This document shows, in pieces, positions 13,870-20,663 of a stretch of 20,663 nucleotides of DNA. The position numbers and the translations under genes are program-made. Below the pieces are notes generated by a model. The model did no database searches. It was not told where the DNA came from and saw only the letters and a list, made by a program, of their open reading frames with translations. This stretch comes from DASWHK01 sp036398215 (GTDB lineage: Bacteria > Acidobacteriota > UBA890), in NCBI GenBank assembly GCA_036398215.1, contig DASWHK010000182.1, forward strand, positions 1 through 20,663, given 5' to 3'. Positions within the stretch are counted from its first letter, which is position 1, and each line of letters begins with the position of its first letter.

Positions 13870-15882
13870 TCAGCCGGCCACGGGCGCGGCTTCGACGTCC
13901 CGCAGGCGGGCGAACATCCCCGGCTCGTAGGCGGTGATGGCACCTGTAAAAGCCGACGCCGCGACAGTCAGCGGCGAGGCCAGGTAGAGCTTGCCGGGGC
14001 CGGAGCGCCCCTTGTAGTTGCGGTTTATGGCGCTCACGGTCACCTGCTCGGTGTCCTCGGAGACGCCCGGACCGCAGCCGATGCAGGCGCCGCACCCCGG
14101 CTTGATGAGCGTCACCCCAGCCTCCTCGAAGACCTCGACGAAGCCCTTGCGGCGCGCGTAGCTCTCGACCGCCGCGGAGCCGTACTGGATCAGGAACGTG
14201 ACCCCGGGGGCGACCCGCAGGCCGGCGTCGACCGCCTCCTTGGCCACCCGGTAGTAGAACTCGAGGTCGTCGATCTTGCCGGCCGTGCAGCTGCCGCCAT
14301 AGGCGATGTCGATGGCCACCCGGCCGAGGTCGGCGACCAGCGCCCCGTTGGTGGGGTCGGAGGGGATGCCGTGGTCGGGGTCGCCGGGGTGGGCGACCAT
14401 CGGCTCGATCGCCGCCAGGTCGATGGTGTGGACGCCGCCGTCGTAGACCGCATCGGGATCGGGACGCAAGGCGCGGGCCCGCATTCGCTCGATGTCGGCG
14501 TCGGGGCGGTAGTCGGCGATCCACTCGAAGGTGGCCTCGTCGGCCTCGACGATGGCGCCGCGGGCGGAGCACTCGGTGGCCATGTTGGTGAGCGTGGCGC
14601 GCTCGTCCATGGACAGGGCGGCGACGCCGGGTCCGGTGAACTCCATGACGCGGTTCAGCGTCATCTGCGGGCGCGCGTAGTACAGCAGGATGTGGAGCAT
14701 CACATCCTTGGCGGTGACGTTGTCGGCGAGCTCGCCGACCAGCTCGAAGCGGATGGCCTCGGGCACCTCGACAAACGTGAAGCCCGAGTACACCAGGTTG
14801 GCGTATTCGGTGGCCCCGACCCCCCAGGAGAGGGCGTTGTTGCAGCCGCCCATGCAGGTGTGGCTGTCGGTGGCCTGGATGAAGTCCCCGGGGCCGATCA
14901 TCTGCTCGCGGGCCACCTCGTGGCAGATCCCCGGCGACTCGCCGTCGTGGGTCAGGTAGTCGTCGACCTGGGTGTGCTGCTGGAACTCGCGCTGCAGCTC
15001 GCGCATCGTGGCGACCTTCTCGAGGTGGGGCTGCAGCTTGACGACCTGATCGGCGTACACCAGGTGGTCCTCGAAGGCGGCGAAGCGCTCCGGATGCTGT
15101 AGCTGGTAGCCGGCGCCGTGCTCCCGCTGCAGGAAGTAGTGCACCTGGGCGGAGGTGAAGTCGTGCGAGTAGCCGCCGTCGACCTCGACGAGGACCGCGT
15201 CGCCGGGCTCGACGTAGCCAGCGGCGGGTCGCAACAGGTGCCGGGCGAGGATCTTCTCGGTCATGTTCATCGGCCGCGGCGGCGTGTCCGGCTCGGGAAT
15301 GTCGATCTCGCCGGCCTCCAGCGCCCTGGCGAACGGGAACAGGCCGCCTTGCCGCACGATCAGCCGGGTGACGGGATCGAACCCCCCGCAGAACTCCTCG
15401 AACGGCACCCGCTCGCCGGCTTGCAGGCGCCTCAGGACGTCGTGGCCGGCCATCAGCACGCCGTTGTTGATGTTGTTGCGGGCGTGGATGGGGGCGAAAG
15501 AGGCGGCGATGGCGATGCGGATGCCGGAGTACTTCTCGGCGTGCACGGCGGTCTCCCGCGAGCTGCCGGTGCCCTTGCGATAGCCGGAGACGATCACCTC
15601 GAAGCCGCCGTCGCGCAGGGCGTCGCGCTCGAAGAGCCGCTCGCCGTCGACGATCAGGCCGGCGTAGGCCTCCCGGGCGATGTCCTCGGGACGGTGGTTG
15701 AAGCAGACCCAGGCCGGGGTCATCGCGTCGGTGTTGATGTCGTCGAGCAGGTCGTCGACCGTCACGTTGTCCATGGTCAGGTCGAGCTCGCCGCGCAGCT
15801 GGCGGCGGATCAGCTCGGGGTCCTTGGTCAAGAACAGGACGCGCTTGCCGGGGGTGAGCTGGACGGTCGAGGCTGCTTTCAC
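13870..15882 (-). CDS. Aconitase-superfamily hydro-lyase with swivel domain first (permuted LeuD-LeuC order)
   Basis: This 670-residue protein carries both parts of an aconitase/isopropylmalate isomerase in one chain, in the reverse of the common order. Residues 40-160 are LeuD-like: DDINTDAMTP (47-56), GTGSSRE (114-120) and SFAPIHARNNINNGVL (128-143). Residues 205-650 are LeuC-like: DSHTCMGG (from 339), GGSCTAGK with cluster Cys532, PGCGACIGCG with Cys607 and Cys610, and NRNYKGRSG (substrate Arg). The three cysteines would hold a [4Fe-4S] cluster. It should isomerise citrate, isopropylmalate, homocitrate or a similar acid through dehydration. AcnB also has its swivel domain ahead of the catalytic domains, but also has an N-terminal HEAT-like domain that is absent here. 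The start is GTG 15882 with GGAAG 9-10 nt upstream. It leads a minus-strand unit with the spermidine-synthase-like gene. Confidence 0.88.
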   Translation of the reverse strand: MKAASTVQLTPGKRVLFLTKDPELIRRQLRGELDLTMDNVTVDDLLDDINTDAMTPAWVCFNHRPEDIAREAYAGLIVDGERLFERDALRDGGFEVIVSGYRKGTGSSRETAVHAEKYSGIRIAIAASFAPIHARNNINNGVLMAGHDVLRRLQAGERVPFEEFCGGFDPVTRLIVRQGGLFPFARALEAGEIDIPEPDTPPRPMNMTEKILARHLLRPAAGYVEPGDAVLVEVDGGYSHDFTSAQVHYFLQREHGAGYQLQHPERFAAFEDHLVYADQVVKLQPHLEKVATMRELQREFQQHTQVDDYLTHDGESPGICHEVAREQMIGPGDFIQATDSHTCMGGCNNALSWGVGATEYANLVYSGFTFVEVPEAIRFELVGELADNVTAKDVMLHILLYYARPQMTLNRVMEFTGPGVAALSMDERATLTNMATECSARGAIVEADEATFEWIADYRPDADIERMRARALRPDPDAVYDGGVHTIDLAAIEPMVAHPGDPDHGIPSDPTNGALVADLGRVAIDIAYGGSCTAGKIDDLEFYYRVAKEAVDAGLRVAPGVTFLIQYGSAAVESYARRKGFVEVFEEAGVTLIKPGCGACIGCGPGVSEDTEQVTVSAINRNYKGRSGPGKLYLASPLTVAASAFTGAITAYEPGMFARLRDVEAAPVAG

Positions 15883-16317
15883 GGTTCGGGGACTTCCGGT
15901 GGGCGTCGGCGCGAGCGCGCCGAGCTACGAGTAGATTTTACCATCGCCGCCCGCGCGGCCCCCGGGTACGGGGCGCGAGGCCTAGCAGGACGTGGCGATG
16001 AGACCATTCGTGGCAGGTAACGAGCGTGGCGATCACGGCTTCGGTTTCGCCGTGGCTTTCCAGACGTAGCGGTCACCAAGGGCGCCGAACCGGCACAGCC
16101 TGCTGCTTCGCAGGCCGAGGTGGAAGTGTGATGGGTCTGGCGCGTGGACCTTGCGGGTGAGGGCAAGGAGAGCAACTGCTAGGTGCCGACCGGATTGCAG
16201 CGTACTACCCTGTAGCCGTCCGCCAGCGGGAACCCGCTACCAACGGCAGGGATCGCGGCGGCGGTCACCGGGGGGCACGCTCCGAGCTTCGGGGCCCTTG
16301 CTGGAGAGCCGTGGCAG
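15883..16317. other. 435-bp divergent non-coding region with several hairpins
   Basis: I see no convincing gene here. It separates the divergent aconitase-like and Rieske genes. On the aconitase side there is a -10-like TAAAAT (minus strand, 15940-15935) and an 18-bp dyad TCGGCGCG-AG-CGCGCCGA (15906-15923). Further on, on either strand, hairpins follow one another: CACGGC/GCCGTG (16034-16054), GCCTGC/GCAGGC (16098-16115), CCTTGC/GCAAGG (16149-16168) and AGCGG/CCGCT (16225-16238). GCGGTCACC occurs twice (16069-16077 and 16261-16269). This could be a structured leader of the Rieske mRNA, a small RNA, or decayed sequence; it matches no RNA family that I recognise. Confidence 0.45.
15906..15923 (-). 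promoter_or_regulatory. 18-bp dyad between a possible -10 box and the aconitase-like start
   Basis: Eight-base arms TCGGCGCG and CGCGCCGA flank AG. The dyad lies 23 nt upstream of GTG 15882 and downstream of a TAAAAT box at 15940-15935 on the minus strand. It could be an operator or a 5' UTR hairpin for the aconitase-like gene. Confidence 0.4.
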
Positions 16318-17649
16318 ATGAGCACGAACAAGGTCAAAACCGCCCCCGAGGGCATCGACGCCACCCCGAGGCCGTTCGCCGAGGCCCGCCCGCTGCCCGG
16401 CCCGCCGTATCACGAGCCGTCGATCTTCACCGCCGAGCTCGAGCGCATTTTCTTCGACATGTGGGTGTGCGCCGGCCACCAGGACAACATCGCCGCCGCC
16501 GGCGACTACATGGTGCGCGAGATCGGCGGCGAGTGCGCGCTGATCGTTCGCGATAAAGAGGGCGTGCCGCGGGCCTTTTACAACGTCTGCCGGCACCGCG
16601 GCACGCGGCTGGTCGATGAGGTTCGCGGGGCCAGCGAGCTGGACAAGGCTCGTGGGCCCGCCACGTTTGCGGAGCCCGGTAAGGCCGGCGAACCCAAGTC
16701 GCGTGAGCTCGGCAATCGCGGCGAGCTCGACGGCTCGGGCAAGCGCGGCCAGCCCGGCGGCGGCCTCGAGTGTATCCGTTGCCCCTACCACGGCTGGTCG
16801 TACGGCCTCGACGGCCGGCTGCTCGCGGCGCCGCTGATGGACGAGGTCGAGGGCTTCGACAAGCGCGACTACCCGCTGACGCCGATCCAGCTCGACACCT
16901 GGGAGGGGTTCCTGTTCCTCAACTTCTCCGAGGATCCGGCGCCGCTGGCCGGCCAGCTCGCCGGTTTCCCCGACGTCTCGCGCTTCCAGATGGCGCAGAT
17001 GCGGCTCGGCGGCCGCCACGAGTACGACATCGCCGCCAACTGGAAGCTGGTCTGCGAGAACTACGGCGAGTGCTACCACTGCCCCTCGAACCACCCGCAG
17101 CTCAACCCGATCTCGCACTTCCGCAGCGGCGGCAACAGCTTCGACGGCGAGGGCTTCTGCGGCGGCCCGATGCGGCTCAACGAGGGCTGCTCGACGATGA
17201 CGCTGACCGGCCGCAGCGAGCGGCCGCCGATCGCCGGCCTGCAGGGCGAGGACCTGCGGCTGGTCCACTACTTCAACCTCTACCCGGCGTTCCTGCTCAG
17301 CCTCCACCCCGACTACGTCCTCACCCACACCGTCTGGCCGATCGACGCCGGCCGCTCGCGCATCGTCTGCGAGTGGCTGTTTCCGCCCCAGGCCGTGGAG
17401 GCCGACGGCTTCGATCCCTCCGACGCCATCGAGTTCTGGAACATGACCAACGAGCAGGACTGGGCCATCTGCGAGCGGGCGCAGAAGGGCGTGCGCTCGC
17501 GCGGCTACCGGCCCGGCCGCTACCAGCGGCTCGAGCAGACCATCTACTTCTTCGACAGCTGGTACCTGCGGACGATGGGGCCGGCGCTACGAGCTGGGCA
17601 GGAGCACCTGCCGGCGACGGGGCCGGCGCTGCGGGACGGGCCGGAGTGA
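16318..17649 (+). CDS. Rieske-type non-haem iron oxygenase, alpha subunit, with a repetitive insert in the Rieske domain
   Basis: This 443-residue protein resembles the catalytic subunit of aromatic-ring or quaternary-amine Rieske oxygenases. The [2Fe-2S] ligands are CRH (91-93) and CPYH (155-158). The mononuclear iron site is in NWKLVCENYGECYHCPSNHP (241-260; His254 and His259) with a likely third ligand Asp381. The spacing between the two Rieske half-motifs is 61 residues rather than the usual 15-17, because of a Gly-rich collagen-like insert at about 104-149. The C-terminus has a 14-residue repeat (GPALRAGQE, GPALRDGPE). ATG 16318 has GGAGAG 9 nt upstream. The stop overlaps the next start (GTGA). 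The substrate is unknown; no reductase or ferredoxin gene is visible nearby, so electrons must come from elsewhere or from the FAD proteins. Confidence 0.88.
   Translation: MSTNKVKTAPEGIDATPRPFAEARPLPGPPYHEPSIFTAELERIFFDMWVCAGHQDNIAAAGDYMVREIGGECALIVRDKEGVPRAFYNVCRHRGTRLVDEVRGASELDKARGPATFAEPGKAGEPKSRELGNRGELDGSGKRGQPGGGLECIRCPYHGWSYGLDGRLLAAPLMDEVEGFDKRDYPLTPIQLDTWEGFLFLNFSEDPAPLAGQLAGFPDVSRFQMAQMRLGGRHEYDIAANWKLVCENYGECYHCPSNHPQLNPISHFRSGGNSFDGEGFCGGPMRLNEGCSTMTLTGRSERPPIAGLQGEDLRLVHYFNLYPAFLLSLHPDYVLTHTVWPIDAGRSRIVCEWLFPPQAVEADGFDPSDAIEFWNMTNEQDWAICERAQKGVRSRGYRPGRYQRLEQTIYFFDSWYLRTMGPALRAGQEHLPATGPALRDGPE
16627..16764 (+). repeat. Degenerate GC-rich repeats coding for the insert in the Rieske domain
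   Basis: The DNA holds imperfect copies of a short unit, such as CGGTAAGGCCGGCGA, CGGCAATCGCGGCGA and GGGCAAGCGCGGCCA. In protein these read ELDKARGP, EPGKAGEP, ELGNRGEL and GSGKRGQP, a loose Gly-X-Y pattern. The reading frame is kept throughout. Slippage-type expansion in a surface loop is the simplest explanation. Confidence 0.6.
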
Positions 17650-19247
17650 CCCGCGCCTACGACGCCATCGTGATCGGCGCCGGCCACAACGGGCTGGTCT
17701 GCGCCGCTTACCTGGCGCGGGCCGGCAAGTCGGTGCTGGTGCTGGAGCGCCGCCACCTGGTGGGCGGCGCCACGGTGACCGAGGAGATCTACCCGGGCTT
17801 CAAGTACTCGGTCTGCTCCTACGTCGTCAGCCTCATGCGGCCGCGCATCATCAGCGACCTCGACCTGCCCCGCTTCGGCTTCGAGCTGCTGCCGTTGGAC
17901 GGCACGCTGACGCCGCTGCTCGACGGCAACTACCTGATGCGCTGGCACGACGCCGCCGAGACCCGCCGCGAGCTGTCGCGCTTCTCGGCCGCCGACGCCG
18001 AAGCCTACGAGCGCTTCGGCAAGCTCATGTATCACCTGGCCATGGCGGTCCGCCCGATGCTCGCGGCGACGCCGCCCGATCCGACGTCGCTGGCGCCCGG
18101 CAACCTGGCGGCGCTCGCCGGCATCGGCCGCGAGCTCGGCCGCAGCGGCGAGTACCTCTACGACCTCGCCAAGCTGATGACGATGAGCTCGGCCGACTTC
18201 GTCGAGGCGTGGTTCGAGAGCGAGCCGCTGCGCGGGACGCTGGCCTCGAGCGGGATCATCGGGACCTTTCTGGGGCCGCGCTCGCCGGGCTCCGCCTACG
18301 TGATGCTGCACCACTACATGGGGGAGATCGACGGCCAGTTCCGGGCCTGGGGGCTGCCCCGCGGCGGCATGGGCGGAGTGGCCGAATCGATCGCCGGCGC
18401 GGCGCGCAGCTTCGGCGCCGAGATCCGCACCGAGGCGCCGATCGAGCGGGTGCTGATCGAGAGGGGCGAGGCCCGCGGCGTGATGCTCGAGGGCGGCGAG
18501 GAGATCCGCGCCGCCACGGTGGTTTCCAGCCTCGACCCCAAGCGGACTTTCCTGCAGCTGATCGGCACCGAGCACCTGGATGCCGAGCTCGTCGAGGCCA
18601 TCCACCGCTACAAGATCCGCGGCTCGTCGGGCAAGGTGAACCTGGCGTTGGATCGGTTGCCGGCGCCGGCCTGCCTCGACGGCATCGAGGCGCGCACCGG
18701 CTACCCGGAGGAGTCCTACCTGCGCGGCGCCCTGTCGATCAGCCCCAGCGTCGACTACCTCGAGCGCGCCTACCAGGACGCCAAGTACGGGCGCTTCTCC
18801 CGGCGTCCTTATATGGACATCGTCATCCCGACGCTCGCTGACCCGTCGATGGCGCCTCCCGGCAAGCACGTCATGTCGATCTTCGTCCAGTACGCTCCCT
18901 ACGAGCTCGCCGAGGGGACGTGGGAGCAGCAGCGCGAGGCCTTCGGCGACGCGGTGATCGACACGCTGGCCGAGTACATCCCCGGCCTGAAGGAGATCAT
19001 CCTGCACCGCCAGGTGGTTACGCCCTGGGACCTCGAGCAGACGATCGGTCTGACCCAGGGCAACATCTTCCACGGCGAGCTGTCGCTCGAGCAGCTCTTC
19101 TTCATGCGGCCGGTGGCCGGCTGGGCCGACTACCGCACCCCGATCCACAAGCTCTACCAGTGCGGCTCCGGAACCCACCCGGGCGGCGGCGTCATGGGGG
19201 CGCCGGGCAAGCTGGCCGCCGAGAAGATCCTCGCGGAGGAGCGTTGA
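17646..19247 (+). CDS. FAD-dependent oxidoreductase, phytoene desaturase/PYROXD2-like
   Basis: The 533-residue product is a flavoprotein of the COG1233 group. It starts with a dinucleotide-binding fold, YDAIVIGAGHNGLVCAAYLA, continuing to VLERRHLVGGATVTEE, and ends with the FAD-binding CGSGTHPGGGVMGAPGKLAA. Between them is the conserved RAWGLPRGGMGGVAESIAG. Relatives include phytoene desaturases, retinol saturases and the poorly known PYROXD2 proteins; the segment GFKYSVCSYVVSLMRPRI is closer to PYROXD2 than to carotenoid enzymes. GTG 17646 overlaps the Rieske stop by 4 nt (GTGA). The same type of gene follows directly downstream, so the pair and the oxygenase are one translational unit. Reaction and substrate are unknown. 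Confidence 0.88.
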   Translation: MTRAYDAIVIGAGHNGLVCAAYLARAGKSVLVLERRHLVGGATVTEEIYPGFKYSVCSYVVSLMRPRIISDLDLPRFGFELLPLDGTLTPLLDGNYLMRWHDAAETRRELSRFSAADAEAYERFGKLMYHLAMAVRPMLAATPPDPTSLAPGNLAALAGIGRELGRSGEYLYDLAKLMTMSSADFVEAWFESEPLRGTLASSGIIGTFLGPRSPGSAYVMLHHYMGEIDGQFRAWGLPRGGMGGVAESIAGAARSFGAEIRTEAPIERVLIERGEARGVMLEGGEEIRAATVVSSLDPKRTFLQLIGTEHLDAELVEAIHRYKIRGSSGKVNLALDRLPAPACLDGIEARTGYPEESYLRGALSISPSVDYLERAYQDAKYGRFSRRPYMDIVIPTLADPSMAPPGKHVMSIFVQYAPYELAEGTWEQQREAFGDAVIDTLAEYIPGLKEIILHRQVVTPWDLEQTIGLTQGNIFHGELSLEQLFFMRPVAGWADYRTPIHKLYQCGSGTHPGGGVMGAPGKLAAEKILAEER

Positions 19248-19270
19248 TGGGATCGACGAGCAGGCCGTGA
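19247..19270 (+). other. Seven-codon mini-frame joining the two FAD oxidoreductase genes
   Basis: ATG 19247 shares its A with the preceding stop (TGATG) and has a good GGAGGA 6 nt upstream. The frame encodes MGSTSRP and its TGA (19268-19270) overlaps the GTG start of the next gene (GTGA). The better ribosome site thus serves the mini-frame, and the next gene would be reached by reinitiation. It may also be an accident of the 20-nt gap. Confidence 0.4.
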
Positions 19271-20663
19271 GCGGCCGCTACGACGACGTCGTCGTCGGCG
19301 CCGGCCACAACGGCCTGGTCGCCGCGGCCTATCTGGCGAAGGCCGGCAGGTCGGTGCTGGTCGTGGAGCGCGCCGAGTCCGCCGGCGGCACGATCGGCGG
19401 CGAGCAGATCGCGCCGGGCTTTACCGCGCCGCTCGCCTTCCCGAGCGCCGAGCGGCTGCATCCGGCGGTCGTCAAGGAGCTCCACCTGCAGGCGCACGGG
19501 CTCCAGGCGCTGGCGCCGGCCGGGATCACGATCGTCGGCGACGGCGGCCCGCTGCGCTTCGACGGCCGCGGCCGCATGGCCGCGAGCAACGCCAATGGGG
19601 CCCCCTCGCCGGCCGACCACGCGGCGCTGGCGGAGCTCGAGCGCCTCGTCGGCCGCATCGCCGCCGCCCTGGAGCCGCTCTACGGCAAGCCGCTGCCGGA
19701 GCTCGAGGAGCTGCGGGCGGCCGACACGATCGATCTGCTGAAGGTCGGCTGGCGGCTGCGGCGGCTCGGCCGGCGCGACATGCGCGAGGCCATGCGCCTG
19801 CTGCCGATGTCGATCCGCGACGTCGCCGAGGAGCGGCTCGAGAGCCCGGCGCTGCGGGCGGCGCTCGCCGGCCTCGGCGTCGAGGGCGCCTGGCTCGGCC
19901 CCTTCTCGGCGGGCACGGCGTTCAACCTCGTGCACCACCGCATCGGCGCCGCCGGCGCCCTGCTCGCCGGGCCGTCCTTCGTAGCCGCCGGCATGGGGGC
20001 GCTGGCCGCGGCGCTCGAAGGCGCCGCCCGGGCCGCCGGCGCCGAGGTGCGAACCGGCGCCGAGGTGACTCTCATCGATGCCGGTCCCGGCGGCGCCCGC
20101 GGCGTGACGCTGGCGGACGGCGGCCACGTCGAGTGCGAGACCGTGGTCTCCGACGCCGATCCGCGCCGCACGCTGCTCGGCCTCGTCGATCCCGGCCTGC
20201 TGGAGCCGGAGTTCCTCGCCGCGGTCGCCAACATCCGCGCCCGCGGCGGCGTCGCGGTCGTCAGCTTCGCGCTCGACGGGTTGCCGAGCTTCGATTTTCA
20301 GGGACGTATCCAGCTCGGCGGCCTCCACGACATCGAGCGCGCCTTCGACGCCGCACAGGACGGCCGCCTGCCCGACCGCCCGCTCGTGCAGCTGACGATC
20401 CCCTCGCTGCTGGACAACCGCGTCGCCCCCGAGGGCGGCCACGTGGCGACCGCCTGGGTGCAGACGGTGCCCCGCCATCTGCGCTCCGCGGCGAACGGCG
20501 ATCAGGACGGCTGGCGGCAGGGCAGGGAGGCGCTCGCCGACGCCGTCGTCGCGGTCATCGAAGAAGCGCTGCCCGGCTTCGGTGATCGCGTCCGGGCCCG
20601 CCGGGTGCTGGCGCCGCCCGACCTCGAGGCCCGCTTCGCAGCCAGCGGCGGCTGCCTCTACGA
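19267..20663 (+). CDS. FAD-dependent oxidoreductase, second PYROXD2-like copy (3' end outside window)
   Basis: The frame is open to the end of the window, giving 465 residues without the C-terminal FAD motif. It begins YDDVVVGAGHNGLVAAAYLA and continues to VVERAESAGGTIGGEQIAPG, the same fold as the preceding gene, followed by the middle segment SAGTAFNLVHHRIGAAGALLAGPSF, GMGALAAALEGAARAAGAEV and VVSDADPRRTLLGLVDPG. It is clearly related to, but well diverged from, the gene upstream, so this is an old tandem duplication or a recruited homologue rather than a recent copy. GTG 19267 is the start suggested by the family N-terminus; a separate ribosome binding site is not evident. The two may form a heterodimer or act in sequence on one substrate. 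Confidence 0.85.
   Translation, partial: MSGRYDDVVVGAGHNGLVAAAYLAKAGRSVLVVERAESAGGTIGGEQIAPGFTAPLAFPSAERLHPAVVKELHLQAHGLQALAPAGITIVGDGGPLRFDGRGRMAASNANGAPSPADHAALAELERLVGRIAAALEPLYGKPLPELEELRAADTIDLLKVGWRLRRLGRRDMREAMRLLPMSIRDVAEERLESPALRAALAGLGVEGAWLGPFSAGTAFNLVHHRIGAAGALLAGPSFVAAGMGALAAALEGAARAAGAEVRTGAEVTLIDAGPGGARGVTLADGGHVECETVVSDADPRRTLLGLVDPGLLEPEFLAAVANIRARGGVAVVSFALDGLPSFDFQGRIQLGGLHDIERAFDAAQDGRLPDRPLVQLTIPSLLDNRVAPEGGHVATAWVQTVPRHLRSAANGDQDGWRQGREALADAVVAVIEEALPGFGDRVRARRVLAPPDLEARFAASGGCLY

Noticed and set aside
13865..14572. Upstream extension of the spermidine-synthase-like frame
   Set aside because: It overlaps the well-supported end of the aconitase-like gene in another frame and its translation is Arg-rich without motifs; GTG 13864 follows the stop by 5 nt.
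15960..16260. Group II intron, RNase P RNA or other known structured RNA
   Set aside because: No domain V, no RNase P or SRP signature could be found, and no reverse transcriptase is present; only simple hairpins are supported.
17544..19178. 544-codon open frame antisense to the first flavoprotein gene
   Set aside because: The plus strand has clear FAD-binding motifs; the antisense product is repetitive Ala/Gly/Arg/His sequence typical of GC-rich shadows.

Overview
This window is high-GC bacterial chromosome. All genes are densely packed, many start with GTG, and there are two proline tRNAs, Der, SurE, Apt, two HU/IHF-type proteins and an outer-membrane-like protein. It therefore looks like a high-GC, two-membraned (Gram-negative) bacterium. 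The gene mix (isopropylmalate/homoisocitrate-type enzymes, membrane-spermidine synthase fusion, twin PYROXD2-like oxidoreductases) would suit Acidobacteriota or a deltaproteobacterial/myxobacterial relative, but nothing in the sequence fixes the phylum.

Layout. 1-2301: the 3' end of an isocitrate/isopropylmalate-type dehydrogenase, a 32-codon relic of a thiolase C-terminus, then a LeuA/homocitrate-synthase-like enzyme without a regulatory domain. 2310-3903 (minus): a site-2-type membrane protease and an HU protein with a consensus sigma70 promoter. 4069-5881: der, preceded by a leader hairpin with a T-tract, then a second, divergent HU/IHF protein. 5954-7728: tRNA-Pro(GGG), a strong terminator, surE, a 168-bp near-perfect palindromic element, a YqaA/DedA-like membrane protein, and tRNA-Pro(CGG). 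7861-11000: apt, glycerate 2-kinase, a TM1367-type cyclophilin-like protein and a coiled-coil protein. 11037-15882 (minus): a probable exported or outer-membrane protein, a membrane-spanning spermidine-synthase-like protein and a one-chain aconitase-family enzyme with permuted domain order. 15883-16317: a 435-bp non-coding divergent region with several hairpins. 16318-20663: an operon of a Rieske oxygenase and two consecutive FAD oxidoreductases of the phytoene-desaturase/PYROXD2 type, the second cut by the window end.

How the genes may work together. A 2-oxoacid condensing enzyme, an aconitase-type isomerase and a beta-decarboxylating dehydrogenase are all present. These are the three activities of leucine synthesis, of the alpha-aminoadipate route to lysine, or of a related chain-extension route, although the isomerase is 11.6 kb away from the other two. 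The Rieske/FAD operon is joined by start-stop overlaps and looks like a dedicated redox modification module of unknown substrate.

The most unusual items are the thiolase relic whose stop codon overlaps the next start, the palindromic element that carries the surE stop codon, the swivel-first aconitase, the repetitive collagen-like insert inside a Rieske domain, and regulatory palindromes at three promoters or leaders. I did not find a CRISPR array, prophage or complete insertion sequence.
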